Source: Pedobacter polaris
GTDB taxonomy: Bacteria; Bacteroidota; Bacteroidia; Sphingobacteriales; Sphingobacteriaceae
NCBI RefSeq assembly: GCF_005116505.1
Contig: NZ_SWBR01000002.1
Location: forward strand, 310,314 to 374,313
DNA: 64,000 nt
Reading direction: 5' to 3'
Under the pieces are notes generated by a model. It was given only the letters and a program-made list of their open reading frames with translations, did no database searches and was not told the DNA's origin. Position 1 is the first letter of the stretch, and each line of letters opens with the position of its first letter. The position numbers and the translations under genes are program-made. This document shows positions 8,675 to 17,177 of this stretch, in pieces.

Positions 8675-11221
8675 CTATTTTTTCTTCGCTACCGCTTTCT
8701 TTTTTGCTGGTGCTTTTTTCTTAACGTCAAACGCTTTTGGCAATTGTTCAACTATTAATTTTTTAACATCTTCCAAAGGAATTTCTGCCAATTCTTCTGC
8801 TGTATATTTGGCTTTAGTTTTAGGATTATTCCTCAATTTCAGCATTTCTTTACCAAAACGGATGAAAGGTCCCCAACGGCCATTTTCTATAGCAATTTTC
8901 TCACTTTCCCATTGTTGGATATAGCGATTGTTTTCCTTCTCAATTTTTTTCTCAATCAGTTCCTTGATATCATTTGCTGATAAACTTTCGAAATTATAAG
9001 CTTTCGGAACATTAATGAACAAGCTATTCCATTTAATGAAAGGACCAAAACGTCCAGTTCCTTTAGTTACTGGTAATCCTTCATATTCAGCAACTGGCGC
9101 ATCAGCAGTAACTTTTTCGCCAATAATTTCAATAGCTCGAGCTTGGTCAACAGTTAATGGGTCTTCATTTTTAGGAATTGAAATAAAAGCTTCTCCCCAT
9201 TTCACATATGGGCCAAAACGACCAACGCCAACTGAAACTTCCTTACCTTCGTAATCTTCCAATTGGAAAGGCAATTTGAATTGATCCAAAGCTTCTTCAA
9301 GGCTAACTGTGCCTACGGATTGAGATTTACCTAAACTTGCGTAACGAGGTTTATCTTCCTCGTCATCAGATAATTCGCCAATTTGAACTAAAGGGCCATA
9401 GCGACCAACTTTGGCATAAACATTTTTGCCAGTCGTTGGGTCTATACCTAATAAACGTTCACCGTTTGCACGGTCTGCATTTTCTAAAGTATTTTCTACT
9501 TCACTATGGAAAGGTGTATAGAAGGAGTGAAGCATTTTTGTCCATTCTTGTAAACCCTGTGCAATCTCATCGAACTGTTTTTCTACTTTAGCAGTAAAGT
9601 TAAAGTCTACAATTCCTTTAAAATGTTCTACTAAAAAGTCATTTACAACTTCACCAATATCGGTAGGGAAGAGCTTTGATTTTTCAGCTCCTGTTATTTC
9701 AGATTTTGTTACTTTACTAATGCTTCCATTAGCCAATACCATACTTACAAATTCCCGCTTTCTTCCATCTTTATCTTCTTTAACCACATACCCACGATTT
9801 TGAACCGTAGAAATTGTTGGTGCATAAGTAGATGGTCGGCCAATGCCTAGTTCTTCTAATTTCTTAACCAAACTAGCTTCAGTATATCTTGCAGGTGGAC
9901 GAGAAAATCTTTCTGTTGCCGCTAATTCTTTTAAAATTAAAGTTTGCCCTTTGGCCAATGGTGGAAGTAGATTGTTATCGTCATTATCTTCATCTTCCTC
10001 ATCAGTTGATTCTAGATAAACTTTCAAAAAGCCATCAAATTTTAATACTTCGCCCTCTGCTAGTAATTCTTCTTTTCTGGTAGATATACTGATGTTAACA
10101 TTCGTTTTTTCAAATATAGCCTCACTCATTTGAGAAGCAATGGCACGTTTCCAAATCAAATCATACAAACGTTTCTCAGAGTTATCTCCATCCACACTGT
10201 GCTGATTAAAATAAGTAGGACGGATAGCTTCGTGAGCTTCTTGTGCACCTGCAGATTTTGTTTTGTAGACTCTAGGTTGATGATATTTTTCACCCCAAGC
10301 AGATCTAATTTCAGCCGATGCTGCAGCAATAGCCGTTTCAGATAAATTTACTGAATCGGTTCTCATGTAAGTGATTTTACCACTTTCATAAAGCTTTTGC
10401 GCAATTTGCATTGTTCTTGCAACCGAGAAACCTAGCTTACGGGAGGCCTCTTGTTGTAATGTTGAAGTTGTAAATGGAGCTGCTGGATTTCTCTTTGCAG
10501 GTTTTACTTCCAAACTGCTTACCGCAAAGCCTGCGTTAATACAATCTTGTAAGAATTTCTCTGCATCTGTTGCTTTCTCAAAACGTTGTGGCAATTCTGC
10601 TTTTACAATTTCTTTACCTTTTCCGGTATTAAATTGAGCAGTTATTTTAAAGGCTGCTGTACTGTTAAATTTATTTACTTCACGTTCACGGTCTACAATT
10701 AACCGCACTGCAACAGATTGAACTCTACCAGCAGATAAAGAAGGTTTTACTTTTTTCCACAATACAGGAGAAAGTTCAAAACCTACTAACCTATCTAAAA
10801 CACGACGGGCTTGCTGCGCAAAAACCAAATTGTAATCAATTGTACGTGGGTTATCTATAGCCTTTAATATGGCAGGTTTGGTAATTTCATGAAAAACGAT
10901 GCGTTTTGTATTACTTTCTTTTAAACCTAAAGTTTCATATAAATGCCAAGAAATAGCTTCTCCCTCGCGGTCTTCATCGGATGCTAGCCAGACCATTTCG
11001 GCTTCCTTCGCCAGTTTTTTTAGTTCGGCAACTACTTGTTTTTTGTCGGCAGGAACTTCATAAGTTTGGGAAAAATTATTTTCAGTATCAATTCCCATAT
11101 CGCCTTTTACTAAATCTCGGATATGACCATAACTAGACTTAACCAAAAAATCCTTCCCTAAATAACCCTCTATGGTTTTAGCTTTTGCAGGTGACTCGAC
11201 TATTAGTAAATTTTTTGCCAT
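8675..11221 (-). CDS. topA: DNA topoisomerase I
   Basis: Type IA topoisomerase that relaxes negative supercoils by breaking and rejoining one DNA strand. The N-terminal Toprim domain has IVESPAKAKTIEGYL (7-21) and the metal-binding DEDREGE (82-88). The catalytic tyrosine is Y285 in KITYMRTDS, with R287 beside it. The C-terminal third has four Toprim C-terminal repeats with GR(Y/F/W)GP cores and no Cys4 zinc ribbons. It ends in a lysine/alanine tail (KKKAPAKKKAVAKKK). The length of 848 aa fits Bacteroidota TopA. A second type IA enzyme (TopB) is at 20928. Confidence 0.97.
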   Translation of the reverse strand: MAKNLLIVESPAKAKTIEGYLGKDFLVKSSYGHIRDLVKGDMGIDTENNFSQTYEVPADKKQVVAELKKLAKEAEMVWLASDEDREGEAISWHLYETLGLKESNTKRIVFHEITKPAILKAIDNPRTIDYNLVFAQQARRVLDRLVGFELSPVLWKKVKPSLSAGRVQSVAVRLIVDREREVNKFNSTAAFKITAQFNTGKGKEIVKAELPQRFEKATDAEKFLQDCINAGFAVSSLEVKPAKRNPAAPFTTSTLQQEASRKLGFSVARTMQIAQKLYESGKITYMRTDSVNLSETAIAAASAEIRSAWGEKYHQPRVYKTKSAGAQEAHEAIRPTYFNQHSVDGDNSEKRLYDLIWKRAIASQMSEAIFEKTNVNISISTRKEELLAEGEVLKFDGFLKVYLESTDEEDEDNDDNNLLPPLAKGQTLILKELAATERFSRPPARYTEASLVKKLEELGIGRPSTYAPTISTVQNRGYVVKEDKDGRKREFVSMVLANGSISKVTKSEITGAEKSKLFPTDIGEVVNDFLVEHFKGIVDFNFTAKVEKQFDEIAQGLQEWTKMLHSFYTPFHSEVENTLENADRANGERLLGIDPTTGKNVYAKVGRYGPLVQIGELSDDEEDKPRYASLGKSQSVGTVSLEEALDQFKLPFQLEDYEGKEVSVGVGRFGPYVKWGEAFISIPKNEDPLTVDQARAIEIIGEKVTADAPVAEYEGLPVTKGTGRFGPFIKWNSLFINVPKAYNFESLSANDIKELIEKKIEKENNRYIQQWESEKIAIENGRWGPFIRFGKEMLKLRNNPKTKAKYTAEELAEIPLEDVKKLIVEQLPKAFDVKKKAPAKKKAVAKKK

Positions 11222-11522
11222 TCAGAACGTTTTTCTGCAAATAAAACTATAAATAAGTCTAAAATCAAAATTGGTATAGCAATTATTTTAAAAATAACAA
11301 TTAGATTTAGTGCTTAACATGCTGTTTTACATCACTTAAAGCTTATATAATAGCCCTTTATTTATTTTTTTAAAATATCAATTTCTTTACGATATAATTA
11401 TTTAACACATCTAATTAGTAAGTATCTTCGTTTATTGAAAAGAGAATTGCTTAGCGAGTATAGCGTATTGAGACAAGGAAGATAGCTAGCAAAAGAACAA
11501 TTTAACAACTAAAACTAAAAAA
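11222..11522. other. Divergent intergenic region topA / glutathione peroxidase
   Basis: 301 bp of AT-rich sequence that must hold the promoters of both flanking genes. I saw no repeat, RNA gene or clear full promoter. Confidence 0.5.
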
Positions 11523-12041
11523 ATGATCAATACCTTATTATTACTATTAAACTTATGGATTGCTCCGAATCCACCTAAATCTGTTTATGATTTTACTTTT
11601 AAAACACTTGAAGGAAAGGAAATAAAACTTTCAAAATTTAAAGGAAAGAAAATTTTGATTGTAAATACTGCCTCTAAATGTGGTTATACACCACAGTATG
11701 AAGATTTAGAAAAATTACATAAAAAATATGGTAAAAATGTAGTTTTAATTGGTTTTCCTGCCGGAAATTTCAAAGAACAAGAATTAGGTACAAGTAAAGA
11801 AATTCAAGAATTCTGTACTCAAAAATATGGGGTTACTTTTTTAATGAGTGAGAAAGTGAGCGTAAAAGGGGCAGATATCAATCCTTTATTTGCTTATCTG
11901 ACTAATCAGATAAATCCAGATTTTACAGGTGATATTAAATGGAATTTCGAGAAGTTTCTAATCAATGAAAAAGGTCAATTGGTGCACCGTTACCGTTCTC
12001 CGGTTAAACCTTTAGACGCTGCTATCGTTCAAAATCTATAA
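11523..12041 (+). CDS. Glutathione peroxidase family protein
   Basis: Thioredoxin-fold peroxidase that reduces hydrogen peroxide and organic hydroperoxides. In bacteria these usually use thioredoxin instead of glutathione. The peroxidatic cysteine is C53 in NTASKCGYTPQY. Other family motifs are GFPAGNF (usually GFPxNQF, altered here) and the C-terminal KWNFEKFL. An 18-residue hydrophobic start (TLLLLLNLWIAPNPP) suggests export or anchoring, with no lipobox. It appears to be monocistronic, with a clear terminator just after it. Confidence 0.92.
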   Translation: MINTLLLLLNLWIAPNPPKSVYDFTFKTLEGKEIKLSKFKGKKILIVNTASKCGYTPQYEDLEKLHKKYGKNVVLIGFPAGNFKEQELGTSKEIQEFCTQKYGVTFLMSEKVSVKGADINPLFAYLTNQINPDFTGDIKWNFEKFLINEKGQLVHRYRSPVKPLDAAIVQNL

Positions 12042-12059
12042 TATTTCTTTATAGTTTCT

Positions 12060-12094
12060 TAATCCCAGGGCTTCATTGTTTTGGGATTTTTTTG
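12060..12094 (+). terminator. Rho-independent terminator after glutathione peroxidase
   Basis: Stem AATCCCA / TGGGATT followed by seven T residues, starting about 20 bp after the peroxidase stop codon. Its T-tract runs almost to the start of the next gene. Confidence 0.8.
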
Positions 12095-12107
12095 TTTATA
12101 ATTGATC

Positions 12108-12881
12108 ATGAACTATTCCCCATACCTAATCCTCATATTAGTTTTAATAATAGCGTTATATTTTATTTTCCGTAAGAAGAAAGTTGTTTCAATTCCATTA
12201 AGTAAAGCTGATAAAAAGTTATTAAGCAATAATGTCGATTTTTATACCTGTCTTAATGGCACTAAAAAGTTATTGTTTGAACAAAAAGTTGCGGCATTTT
12301 TAGCAGCCATTAAAATTGAAGGTGTTGGATTAGAAATTATCCAATTAGATAAGTTATTAGTTGCTTCTAGTGCTGTTATTCCAATATTTGGCTTTACAGA
12401 TTGGGAATATAAAAACTTAACAAATGTGGTTTTGTATCCAGATACTTTTAATCATGATTTCCAATTTGAAGGTGGTGAAAGAAACATCATGGGGATGGTT
12501 GGAAGTGGATTTATGAATGGCCAAATGATACTCTCACAATCTGCCTTAAGACACGGGTTTTCTAAAAGTGCGGGAAAAGAAAATACAGGAATCCATGAGT
12601 TTGTACATCTTTTAGATAAATCTGATGGCGCAACAGACGGCGTTCCTGAGAATTTAATGGCTCATGAATATACTTTGCCTTGGGTAAAAATGATGCACGA
12701 AGAAATTGAAAGAATTGAAGAAAATAAATCTGATATTAACCCTTATGCAATTACCAATCAAGCTGAGTTTTTCGCAGTCGTATCTGAATATTTTTTTGAA
12801 CAACCAGAAATATTAAAAGAAAAACATCCTGATCTGTACCATATATTAAGTAAAACTTTTGAGCAAAATTTGGTAGAATGA
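12108..12881 (+). CDS. MtfA-like zinc-dependent peptidase
   Basis: Member of the MtfA (DgsA anti-repressor) peptidase family. It has an N-terminal membrane segment (about residues 4-20, ILILVLIIALYFIF) followed by a basic stretch. The zinc motif is H163-E-F-V-H167 in GIHEFVHLLDK. A downstream glutamate in NQAEFFAVVSEYFFE probably completes the site. I chose the ATG at 12108 over an in-frame TTG two codons upstream. E. coli MtfA binds the Mlc repressor, but no Mlc homologue is nearby, so I infer only a peptidase role. Confidence 0.88.
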   Translation: MNYSPYLILILVLIIALYFIFRKKKVVSIPLSKADKKLLSNNVDFYTCLNGTKKLLFEQKVAAFLAAIKIEGVGLEIIQLDKLLVASSAVIPIFGFTDWEYKNLTNVVLYPDTFNHDFQFEGGERNIMGMVGSGFMNGQMILSQSALRHGFSKSAGKENTGIHEFVHLLDKSDGATDGVPENLMAHEYTLPWVKMMHEEIERIEENKSDINPYAITNQAEFFAVVSEYFFEQPEILKEKHPDLYHILSKTFEQNLVE

Positions 12882-12883
12882 GG

Positions 12884-12943
12884 GTCACCCTGAGCGTAGT
12901 CGAAGGGTAATTAAATCGAGTCTTCAACTACGCTCAGACTAAC
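12884..12943. repeat. Inverted repeat, CTGAGCGTAGTCGAAG family
   Basis: Left arm GTCACCCTGAGCGTAGTCGA and right arm TCAACTACGCTCAGACTAAC are imperfect complements. It is related to the repeat at 8612-8659 and follows the MtfA-like gene by 3 bp. Confidence 0.75.
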
Positions 12944-12970
12944 ATCCCGTCAACCAAATGGCGAATTTAT

Positions 12971-13002
12971 TTTGCTTTTCCCTCTTTATCAATCTATCTT
13001 AG
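12971..13002 (+). promoter_or_regulatory. Candidate Bacteroidota promoter for the split 5'-nucleotidase operon
   Basis: TTTG at 12971-12974, then a 20-bp spacer, then TATCTTAG at 12995-13002. This is close to the Bacteroidota consensus TTTG-N19-TAnnTTTG. It lies about 23 bp before the ATG at 13025. Confidence 0.45.
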
Positions 13003-13024
13003 CAAACATCAAAACAATCCTTTT

Positions 13025-13777
13025 ATGACTGTAAAAAACAGGATTCATCTTCTTTCTATTTTATTACTCTTATTAGCATCTTGTACAACAAAATATGCCC
13101 TTGTAAAGTCAAATAGAGAAGAATACAAAATAAGCAATGACGTTCAGGTAGATAGTTCTATCATTAAAACCTATATGCCTTACAAAGCAAAGGTAGAAGC
13201 AGAAATGAATGAGGTGATAGGTTATACTGAAGTTTTATTAGCTAAAAGCTCTACAGTACCCGAATCTGTTTTAGGAAACTTTTTCGCTGATGCAGTATTT
13301 AATCAGGTTAAAAAATTAGAACCAAATGTAGATTTTGTTTTCCCAAGTACTAAAGGTGGATTAAGAAATGATATTGCCAAAGGACCCATAAGTGTTTCTA
13401 ATATATTTGAATTGATGCCTTTTGAAAATCAATTGGTTCTGTTTAATCTAAAAGGCGAAGATTTTTTAAAAGTACTTAACTATATCGCAGCTACAAATGG
13501 ACAACCTGTTAGTGGATTAAAAATGAATATTAAGGATAAGCTTGCTGAAAATATTTCTATTAATGGGAAGCCTTTTGATGTAGCTAAAAATTATTGGGTA
13601 GTTGCCTCAGATTATATTGCAAGCGGTGGTGATGACGCTGTAGGCTTTAATACACCTATTTCAAGAAAAAATATTGGACTGTTAGTTCGTGATGCACTAT
13701 TAAGAGAAGTTAGGCAAATTCAAGCTGAAGGAAAGAGAATAAATGCAAAATTAGATGGAAGAATTACAAAAAATTAA
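13025..13777 (+). CDS. Lipoprotein with 5'-nucleotidase C-terminal domain
   Basis: A 250-aa lipoprotein whose signal peptide ends in lipobox LASC (residues 17-20). The mature part matches the C-terminal substrate-binding domain of UshA-type 5'-nucleotidases: LGNFFADA, PSTKGGLRNDIAKG, NIFELMPFENQLV, and a late VASDYIASGGDDAVGF. It has no metallophosphatase domain of its own. That domain is encoded by the next gene, which overlaps this one by 23 bp in another frame. The two products probably form one periplasmic nucleotide-hydrolysing enzyme from separate chains. Confidence 0.88.
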   Translation: MTVKNRIHLLSILLLLLASCTTKYALVKSNREEYKISNDVQVDSSIIKTYMPYKAKVEAEMNEVIGYTEVLLAKSSTVPESVLGNFFADAVFNQVKKLEPNVDFVFPSTKGGLRNDIAKGPISVSNIFELMPFENQLVLFNLKGEDFLKVLNYIAATNGQPVSGLKMNIKDKLAENISINGKPFDVAKNYWVVASDYIASGGDDAVGFNTPISRKNIGLLVRDALLREVRQIQAEGKRINAKLDGRITKN

Positions 13778-14711
13778 TCGTCGGAATTTTATAAAAGCTG
13801 GTGGTATTGCAAGTGCAGCAGTAGCATTGAGCTTGGATTCTTTAGATGTTTTTGCAAATGGTCGGCTGCAAAAACTAACCATTCTACATACCAACGATGT
13901 GCATAGTAGGATAGAACCTTTCCCAATGGATGGTTCTCGTAACCAAGGATTAGGTGGAACCGCTAGACGCTCTGCATTAATTAAAAAGATTAGAGCCGAA
14001 CAAGAGAATGTACTGTTATTAGATGCTGGCGACATTTTTCAAGGAACACCTTATTTCAACAAATTTGGTGGCGAGCTAGAAATTAAATTGATGAGCCAAA
14101 TGCAATATGATGCCACAACTTTAGGTAATCATGATTTTGATAACGGTGTTGAAGGGTTTTACAAACAACTGCCTCACGCCAATTTTCCTGTTTTAATTGC
14201 CAATTACGATTTATCTAATACGGCTCTTTCTAAATCTACACAATCATTTAAAGTTTTTAAAAAAGCAGGACTAAAAATAGGAGTGTTTGGCTTAGGTATA
14301 CAATTAAAAGGATTAGTAGACCCTAAAAATTATGGAGAAACACAATACTTAGATCCAGTTGCTAAAGCAAACGAAACTGCAGCCATATTAAAAAATGATT
14401 ATAAGTGTGATTTAGTGATTTGTTTATCTCATTTGGGTTATTCTTACCGAAGCAATATGGTTTCTGATAAGGTTTTAGCTGCAAATACCAGAAATATTGA
14501 TTTAATTATTGGGGGACATACGCATACTTTTTTGGATGTGCCAGAAGATGTAAAAAACTTAGATGGACAAATTACCACCATTAATCAGGTTGGTTTCGCG
14601 GGGATTAATTTAGGTAGAATAGATTATTATTTTGAAGCTTACAAAGACAAAAAAATGAAAGTAGGCACCCCTTATTTGATTAATAATAAATTGGAACCCC
14701 CAACCCCCTAG
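13755..14711 (+). CDS. Metallophosphatase (5'-nucleotidase N-terminal domain)
   Basis: A 318-aa calcineurin-like phosphoesterase of the UshA type, lacking the usual C-terminal domain. The N-terminus has a Tat-like signal (NRRNFIKAGGIASAA). Metal-site motifs are LHTNDVHSR, DAGDIFQGTPYF, LGNHDFDNG and GGHTHTF. The start ATG lies inside the end of the upstream gene, suggesting translational coupling. The last residues (EPPTP) and the stop codon are encoded by a dispersed repeat, so the C-terminus may have been changed by repeat insertion. The likely substrate is nucleotides or related phosphoesters in the periplasm. Confidence 0.9.
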   Translation: MEELQKINRRNFIKAGGIASAAVALSLDSLDVFANGRLQKLTILHTNDVHSRIEPFPMDGSRNQGLGGTARRSALIKKIRAEQENVLLLDAGDIFQGTPYFNKFGGELEIKLMSQMQYDATTLGNHDFDNGVEGFYKQLPHANFPVLIANYDLSNTALSKSTQSFKVFKKAGLKIGVFGLGIQLKGLVDPKNYGETQYLDPVAKANETAAILKNDYKCDLVICLSHLGYSYRSNMVSDKVLAANTRNIDLIIGGHTHTFLDVPEDVKNLDGQITTINQVGFAGINLGRIDYYFEAYKDKKMKVGTPYLINNKLEPPTP

Positions 14712-14821
14712 AGGGGGCTTTGCAACTCTAAACATAACGCTTAGCATATCTTTTACATTTAATGCTTATGAAACTAATATGATCGCTAGGTAAGTCCCCT
14801 TTAGGGGATTTAGGGGTTTTA
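14696..14821. repeat. Paired CCCCTAAAGGGG-type repeats between convergent genes
   Basis: Left unit CCCCCTAGAGGGGG (14704-14717) contains the stop codon of the metallophosphatase. Right unit TCCCCTTTAGGGGA (14795-14808), followed by TTTAGGGGTTTT, abuts the mnmA stop. The same left/right pair recurs at 29172-29200 and 29758-29786, again between convergent genes. The hairpins could serve as bidirectional 3' ends. Confidence 0.8.
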
Positions 14822-15910
14822 AACCAAAAAACCGCCACCTAGCAAATCATTGCCTTCATAAAAAACAGCAGATTGTCCTGGTGCGATTGCAGATACATTA
14901 TGATCGAAAATTACACGCATTTGGTCTTTTTCCTGCACAATGGTACTTAGCATTCCAGCATCTTTATAACGAATTTTAGTAATTACATTGTCCATCGGTG
15001 CATAAATATTCTCATATTTAACCAAGTTGATATTCCTAACCATAGCTTCTTTACGCTCCAATTCATCAGCTCTGCCTAAAACAACAGTATTGCTTTCTGG
15101 TAAAATTTGGGTAACAAACATTGGCTCGCCAAAAGCTACACCTAAACCTTTTCTTTGCCCAATAGTATAAAATGGATATCCTTTATGTTGACCAATAATC
15201 ATCCCATTACTGTTAACGAAATTTCCACCGGCAACTCTATCTTCTAAGTCTTCCACTTTGTGTTTTAAGAAGGCCCTATAATCGTTATCAGGAACGAAAC
15301 ATATTTCGTAGCTCTCAGATTTTTTAGCCAATTCTTCTTGCCCCATATCCATTGCCATCTGGCGGATATCAGCCTTAGCAAAACTGCCTAACGGGAATTT
15401 GGTACGCGATAGATTTTCTTGAGAAACACCCCACAGCACATAAGATTGGTCTTTATTTTCATCTTTACCTTTAGAAATTACATAGCGTCCGCTATCTTGT
15501 TGATGAATATTTGCATAATGACCAGTTGCAATAAATTCGCAATCTAGTTTATTGGCACGTTTCAATAAAGCTTCCCATTTGATATGGGTATTACATAAAA
15601 CACAAGGATTTGGTGTACGACCGGCCAAATACTCATCTACAAAATTGTCGATAACAAAATCACCAAATTCATCACGAATATCTAGAATATAGTGAGGAAA
15701 ACCATAATTTACAGCTAAGGTACGAGCATCATTAATACTATCTAAGCTGCAACAACCAGTTTCTTTACTACTTCCACCAGATGTAGCGTAGTCCCAAGTC
15801 TTCATGGTAAGGCCGATTACTTCGTAACCCTGCTCGTGCAACATTACCGCTGCAACCGAACTGTCAACCCCGCCACTCATGGCAACTAAAATTCTACCGT
15901 GTTTACTCAT
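14819..15910 (-). CDS. mnmA: tRNA-specific 2-thiouridylase MnmA
   Basis: Cytosolic enzyme that thiolates U34 of tRNA Lys, Glu and Gln to 2-thiouridine using ATP and a sulfur relay. The PP-loop SGGVDSSV is at residues 12-19. Catalytic cysteines are C103 in NPCVLCN and C204 in YEICFVPD. The C-terminal beta-barrel includes GQRKGLG and APGQSAVFYEG. The length of 363 aa is normal for the family. The stop codon touches a CCCCTAAA-type repeat. Confidence 0.97.
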   Translation of the reverse strand: MSKHGRILVAMSGGVDSSVAAVMLHEQGYEVIGLTMKTWDYATSGGSSKETGCCSLDSINDARTLAVNYGFPHYILDIRDEFGDFVIDNFVDEYLAGRTPNPCVLCNTHIKWEALLKRANKLDCEFIATGHYANIHQQDSGRYVISKGKDENKDQSYVLWGVSQENLSRTKFPLGSFAKADIRQMAMDMGQEELAKKSESYEICFVPDNDYRAFLKHKVEDLEDRVAGGNFVNSNGMIIGQHKGYPFYTIGQRKGLGVAFGEPMFVTQILPESNTVVLGRADELERKEAMVRNINLVKYENIYAPMDNVITKIRYKDAGMLSTIVQEKDQMRVIFDHNVSAIAPGQSAVFYEGNDLLGGGFLV

Positions 15911-15987
15911 TATTAAAAATCAGGATGCAAAAATACAGGTTTTTGGTGAAATAATCTGATAAGGTAGTCTGAACAATGTAAAAAAGG

Positions 15988-17022
15988 CTATTTGCTTTTT
16001 TGACTAGATGACCTTACTTGAATTTGAGTATCCAAAAGAATAGTTTCGAATGGAGTATTGGTTTTATCATCAATTAAAGACAATAATTGTTTAGCGGCTA
16101 AGCTTCCAATTTCAAAAGATGGTTGATAAATAGTACTTAAAGATGGATTTAAGGCATCTGCTAAATCTGTGTTGCTAAAACCAATTAATGCTACATCGGT
16201 TGGAACAAGGTAGCCTAATTTATTTAATATGGCTAAGCATCTGGTACTCAATTGGTCTGTTGCTGTAAAAATTGCATCGGGTTTAGTGTCAGCATGCATT
16301 AATGCTTGAAGTATTTTTTCTAAATTTTGATTTAGGTTATCAGCAGTAGTTGTATCAAAAAATTGAACCAAGTTAGCATTGTAAGGTATTTTCGCATCAG
16401 CTAATGCTTTTTTGTAACCTTCGAAACGCTCTGTTGCCATGCTTAATTTAGTATCACTATTAATATGAGCTATGTTTTTGTAACCATTATCAATTAAATG
16501 CAAAGTTGCATTATAAGCACCTTTAAAGTTATCTACTGCAACTTTATGTGTATCAATTTTATCGCTTAGCCTATCAAATAAAACAATAGGTAAGCCTGAT
16601 TTTTGTAAATTAATTAAGTAGTCGAAATCTGTAGTTTGGTAAGTAGGAGAGATGAGTAGCCCATCAATACCGCCCGAATAAAGTAAGTTAATGCAAGCTT
16701 TTTCTTGTTCAAATAGTTCCTTGCTTTGCATAATAATAATTTGATACTGATGCTCAGTACAATAATGATCTATACCATCAAGCATTTGTGCCACAAAATT
16801 GTTATCAATAGAACACACTACTACTCCAATAGATCTACTTTTACCTTCTTTTAAACTTCTCGCTATTCGATTTGGAACATAATTATGCTCATTGGCATAT
16901 GCTAAAACCTTTTTTTTAGTTTTATCTCCAATTTGGTAACTATCTGTTAATGCTCTAGATACGGTAGAAACAGATAATTTTAACGCTTCAGCAATATCCC
17001 GTAAGGTAATGTTGTTATTCAT
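15988..17022 (-). CDS. LacI-family transcriptional regulator
   Basis: A 344-aa LacI/PurR repressor. The N-terminal helix-turn-helix and hinge are clear (TLRDIAEALKLSVSTVSRAL, residues 6-25, then NYVPNRIARSLKEG). The periplasmic-binding-protein-like effector domain follows, with ISP near 102 and DAIFTATDQLSTR. It is transcribed away from the GH92 alpha-mannosidase at 17178. The gap holds a perfect 22-bp palindrome (17101-17122) that is the best operator candidate. The effector is probably a mannose-containing sugar or derivative, inferred only from the neighbour. Confidence 0.93.
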   Translation of the reverse strand: MNNNITLRDIAEALKLSVSTVSRALTDSYQIGDKTKKKVLAYANEHNYVPNRIARSLKEGKSRSIGVVVCSIDNNFVAQMLDGIDHYCTEHQYQIIIMQSKELFEQEKACINLLYSGGIDGLLISPTYQTTDFDYLINLQKSGLPIVLFDRLSDKIDTHKVAVDNFKGAYNATLHLIDNGYKNIAHINSDTKLSMATERFEGYKKALADAKIPYNANLVQFFDTTTADNLNQNLEKILQALMHADTKPDAIFTATDQLSTRCLAILNKLGYLVPTDVALIGFSNTDLADALNPSLSTIYQPSFEIGSLAAKQLLSLIDDKTNTPFETILLDTQIQVRSSSQKSK

Positions 17023-17100
17023 TTAAGTTGTTAACTCTTATTGGGCTAAATATACGCATTTTTGTAGATTGAAATAATTCGTTAAATACTGATTTTTTGT

Positions 17101-17122
17101 TTTACTAAAACCATTTAGTAAA
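17101..17122. promoter_or_regulatory. Candidate LacI-type operator upstream of GH92 gene
   Basis: A perfect inverted repeat with arms TTTACTAAA and TTTAGTAAA separated by ACCA. It lies 56 bp before the GH92 ATG and 79 bp before the LacI start. A possible -7 box TACCTTAG is at 17141-17148, so the palindrome would cover the -33 region. That arrangement suits repression. Confidence 0.6.
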
Positions 17123-17177
17123 GATTTAATGTAAAATTAATACCTTAGACTTTCGAATTATAAATCATTATTAAAAT

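Noticed and set aside
13755..13777. Frameshift joining the two 5'-nucleotidase halves
   Set aside because: The domain order is reversed relative to the normal enzyme, and each half has its own export signal, so a broken single gene does not explain it.
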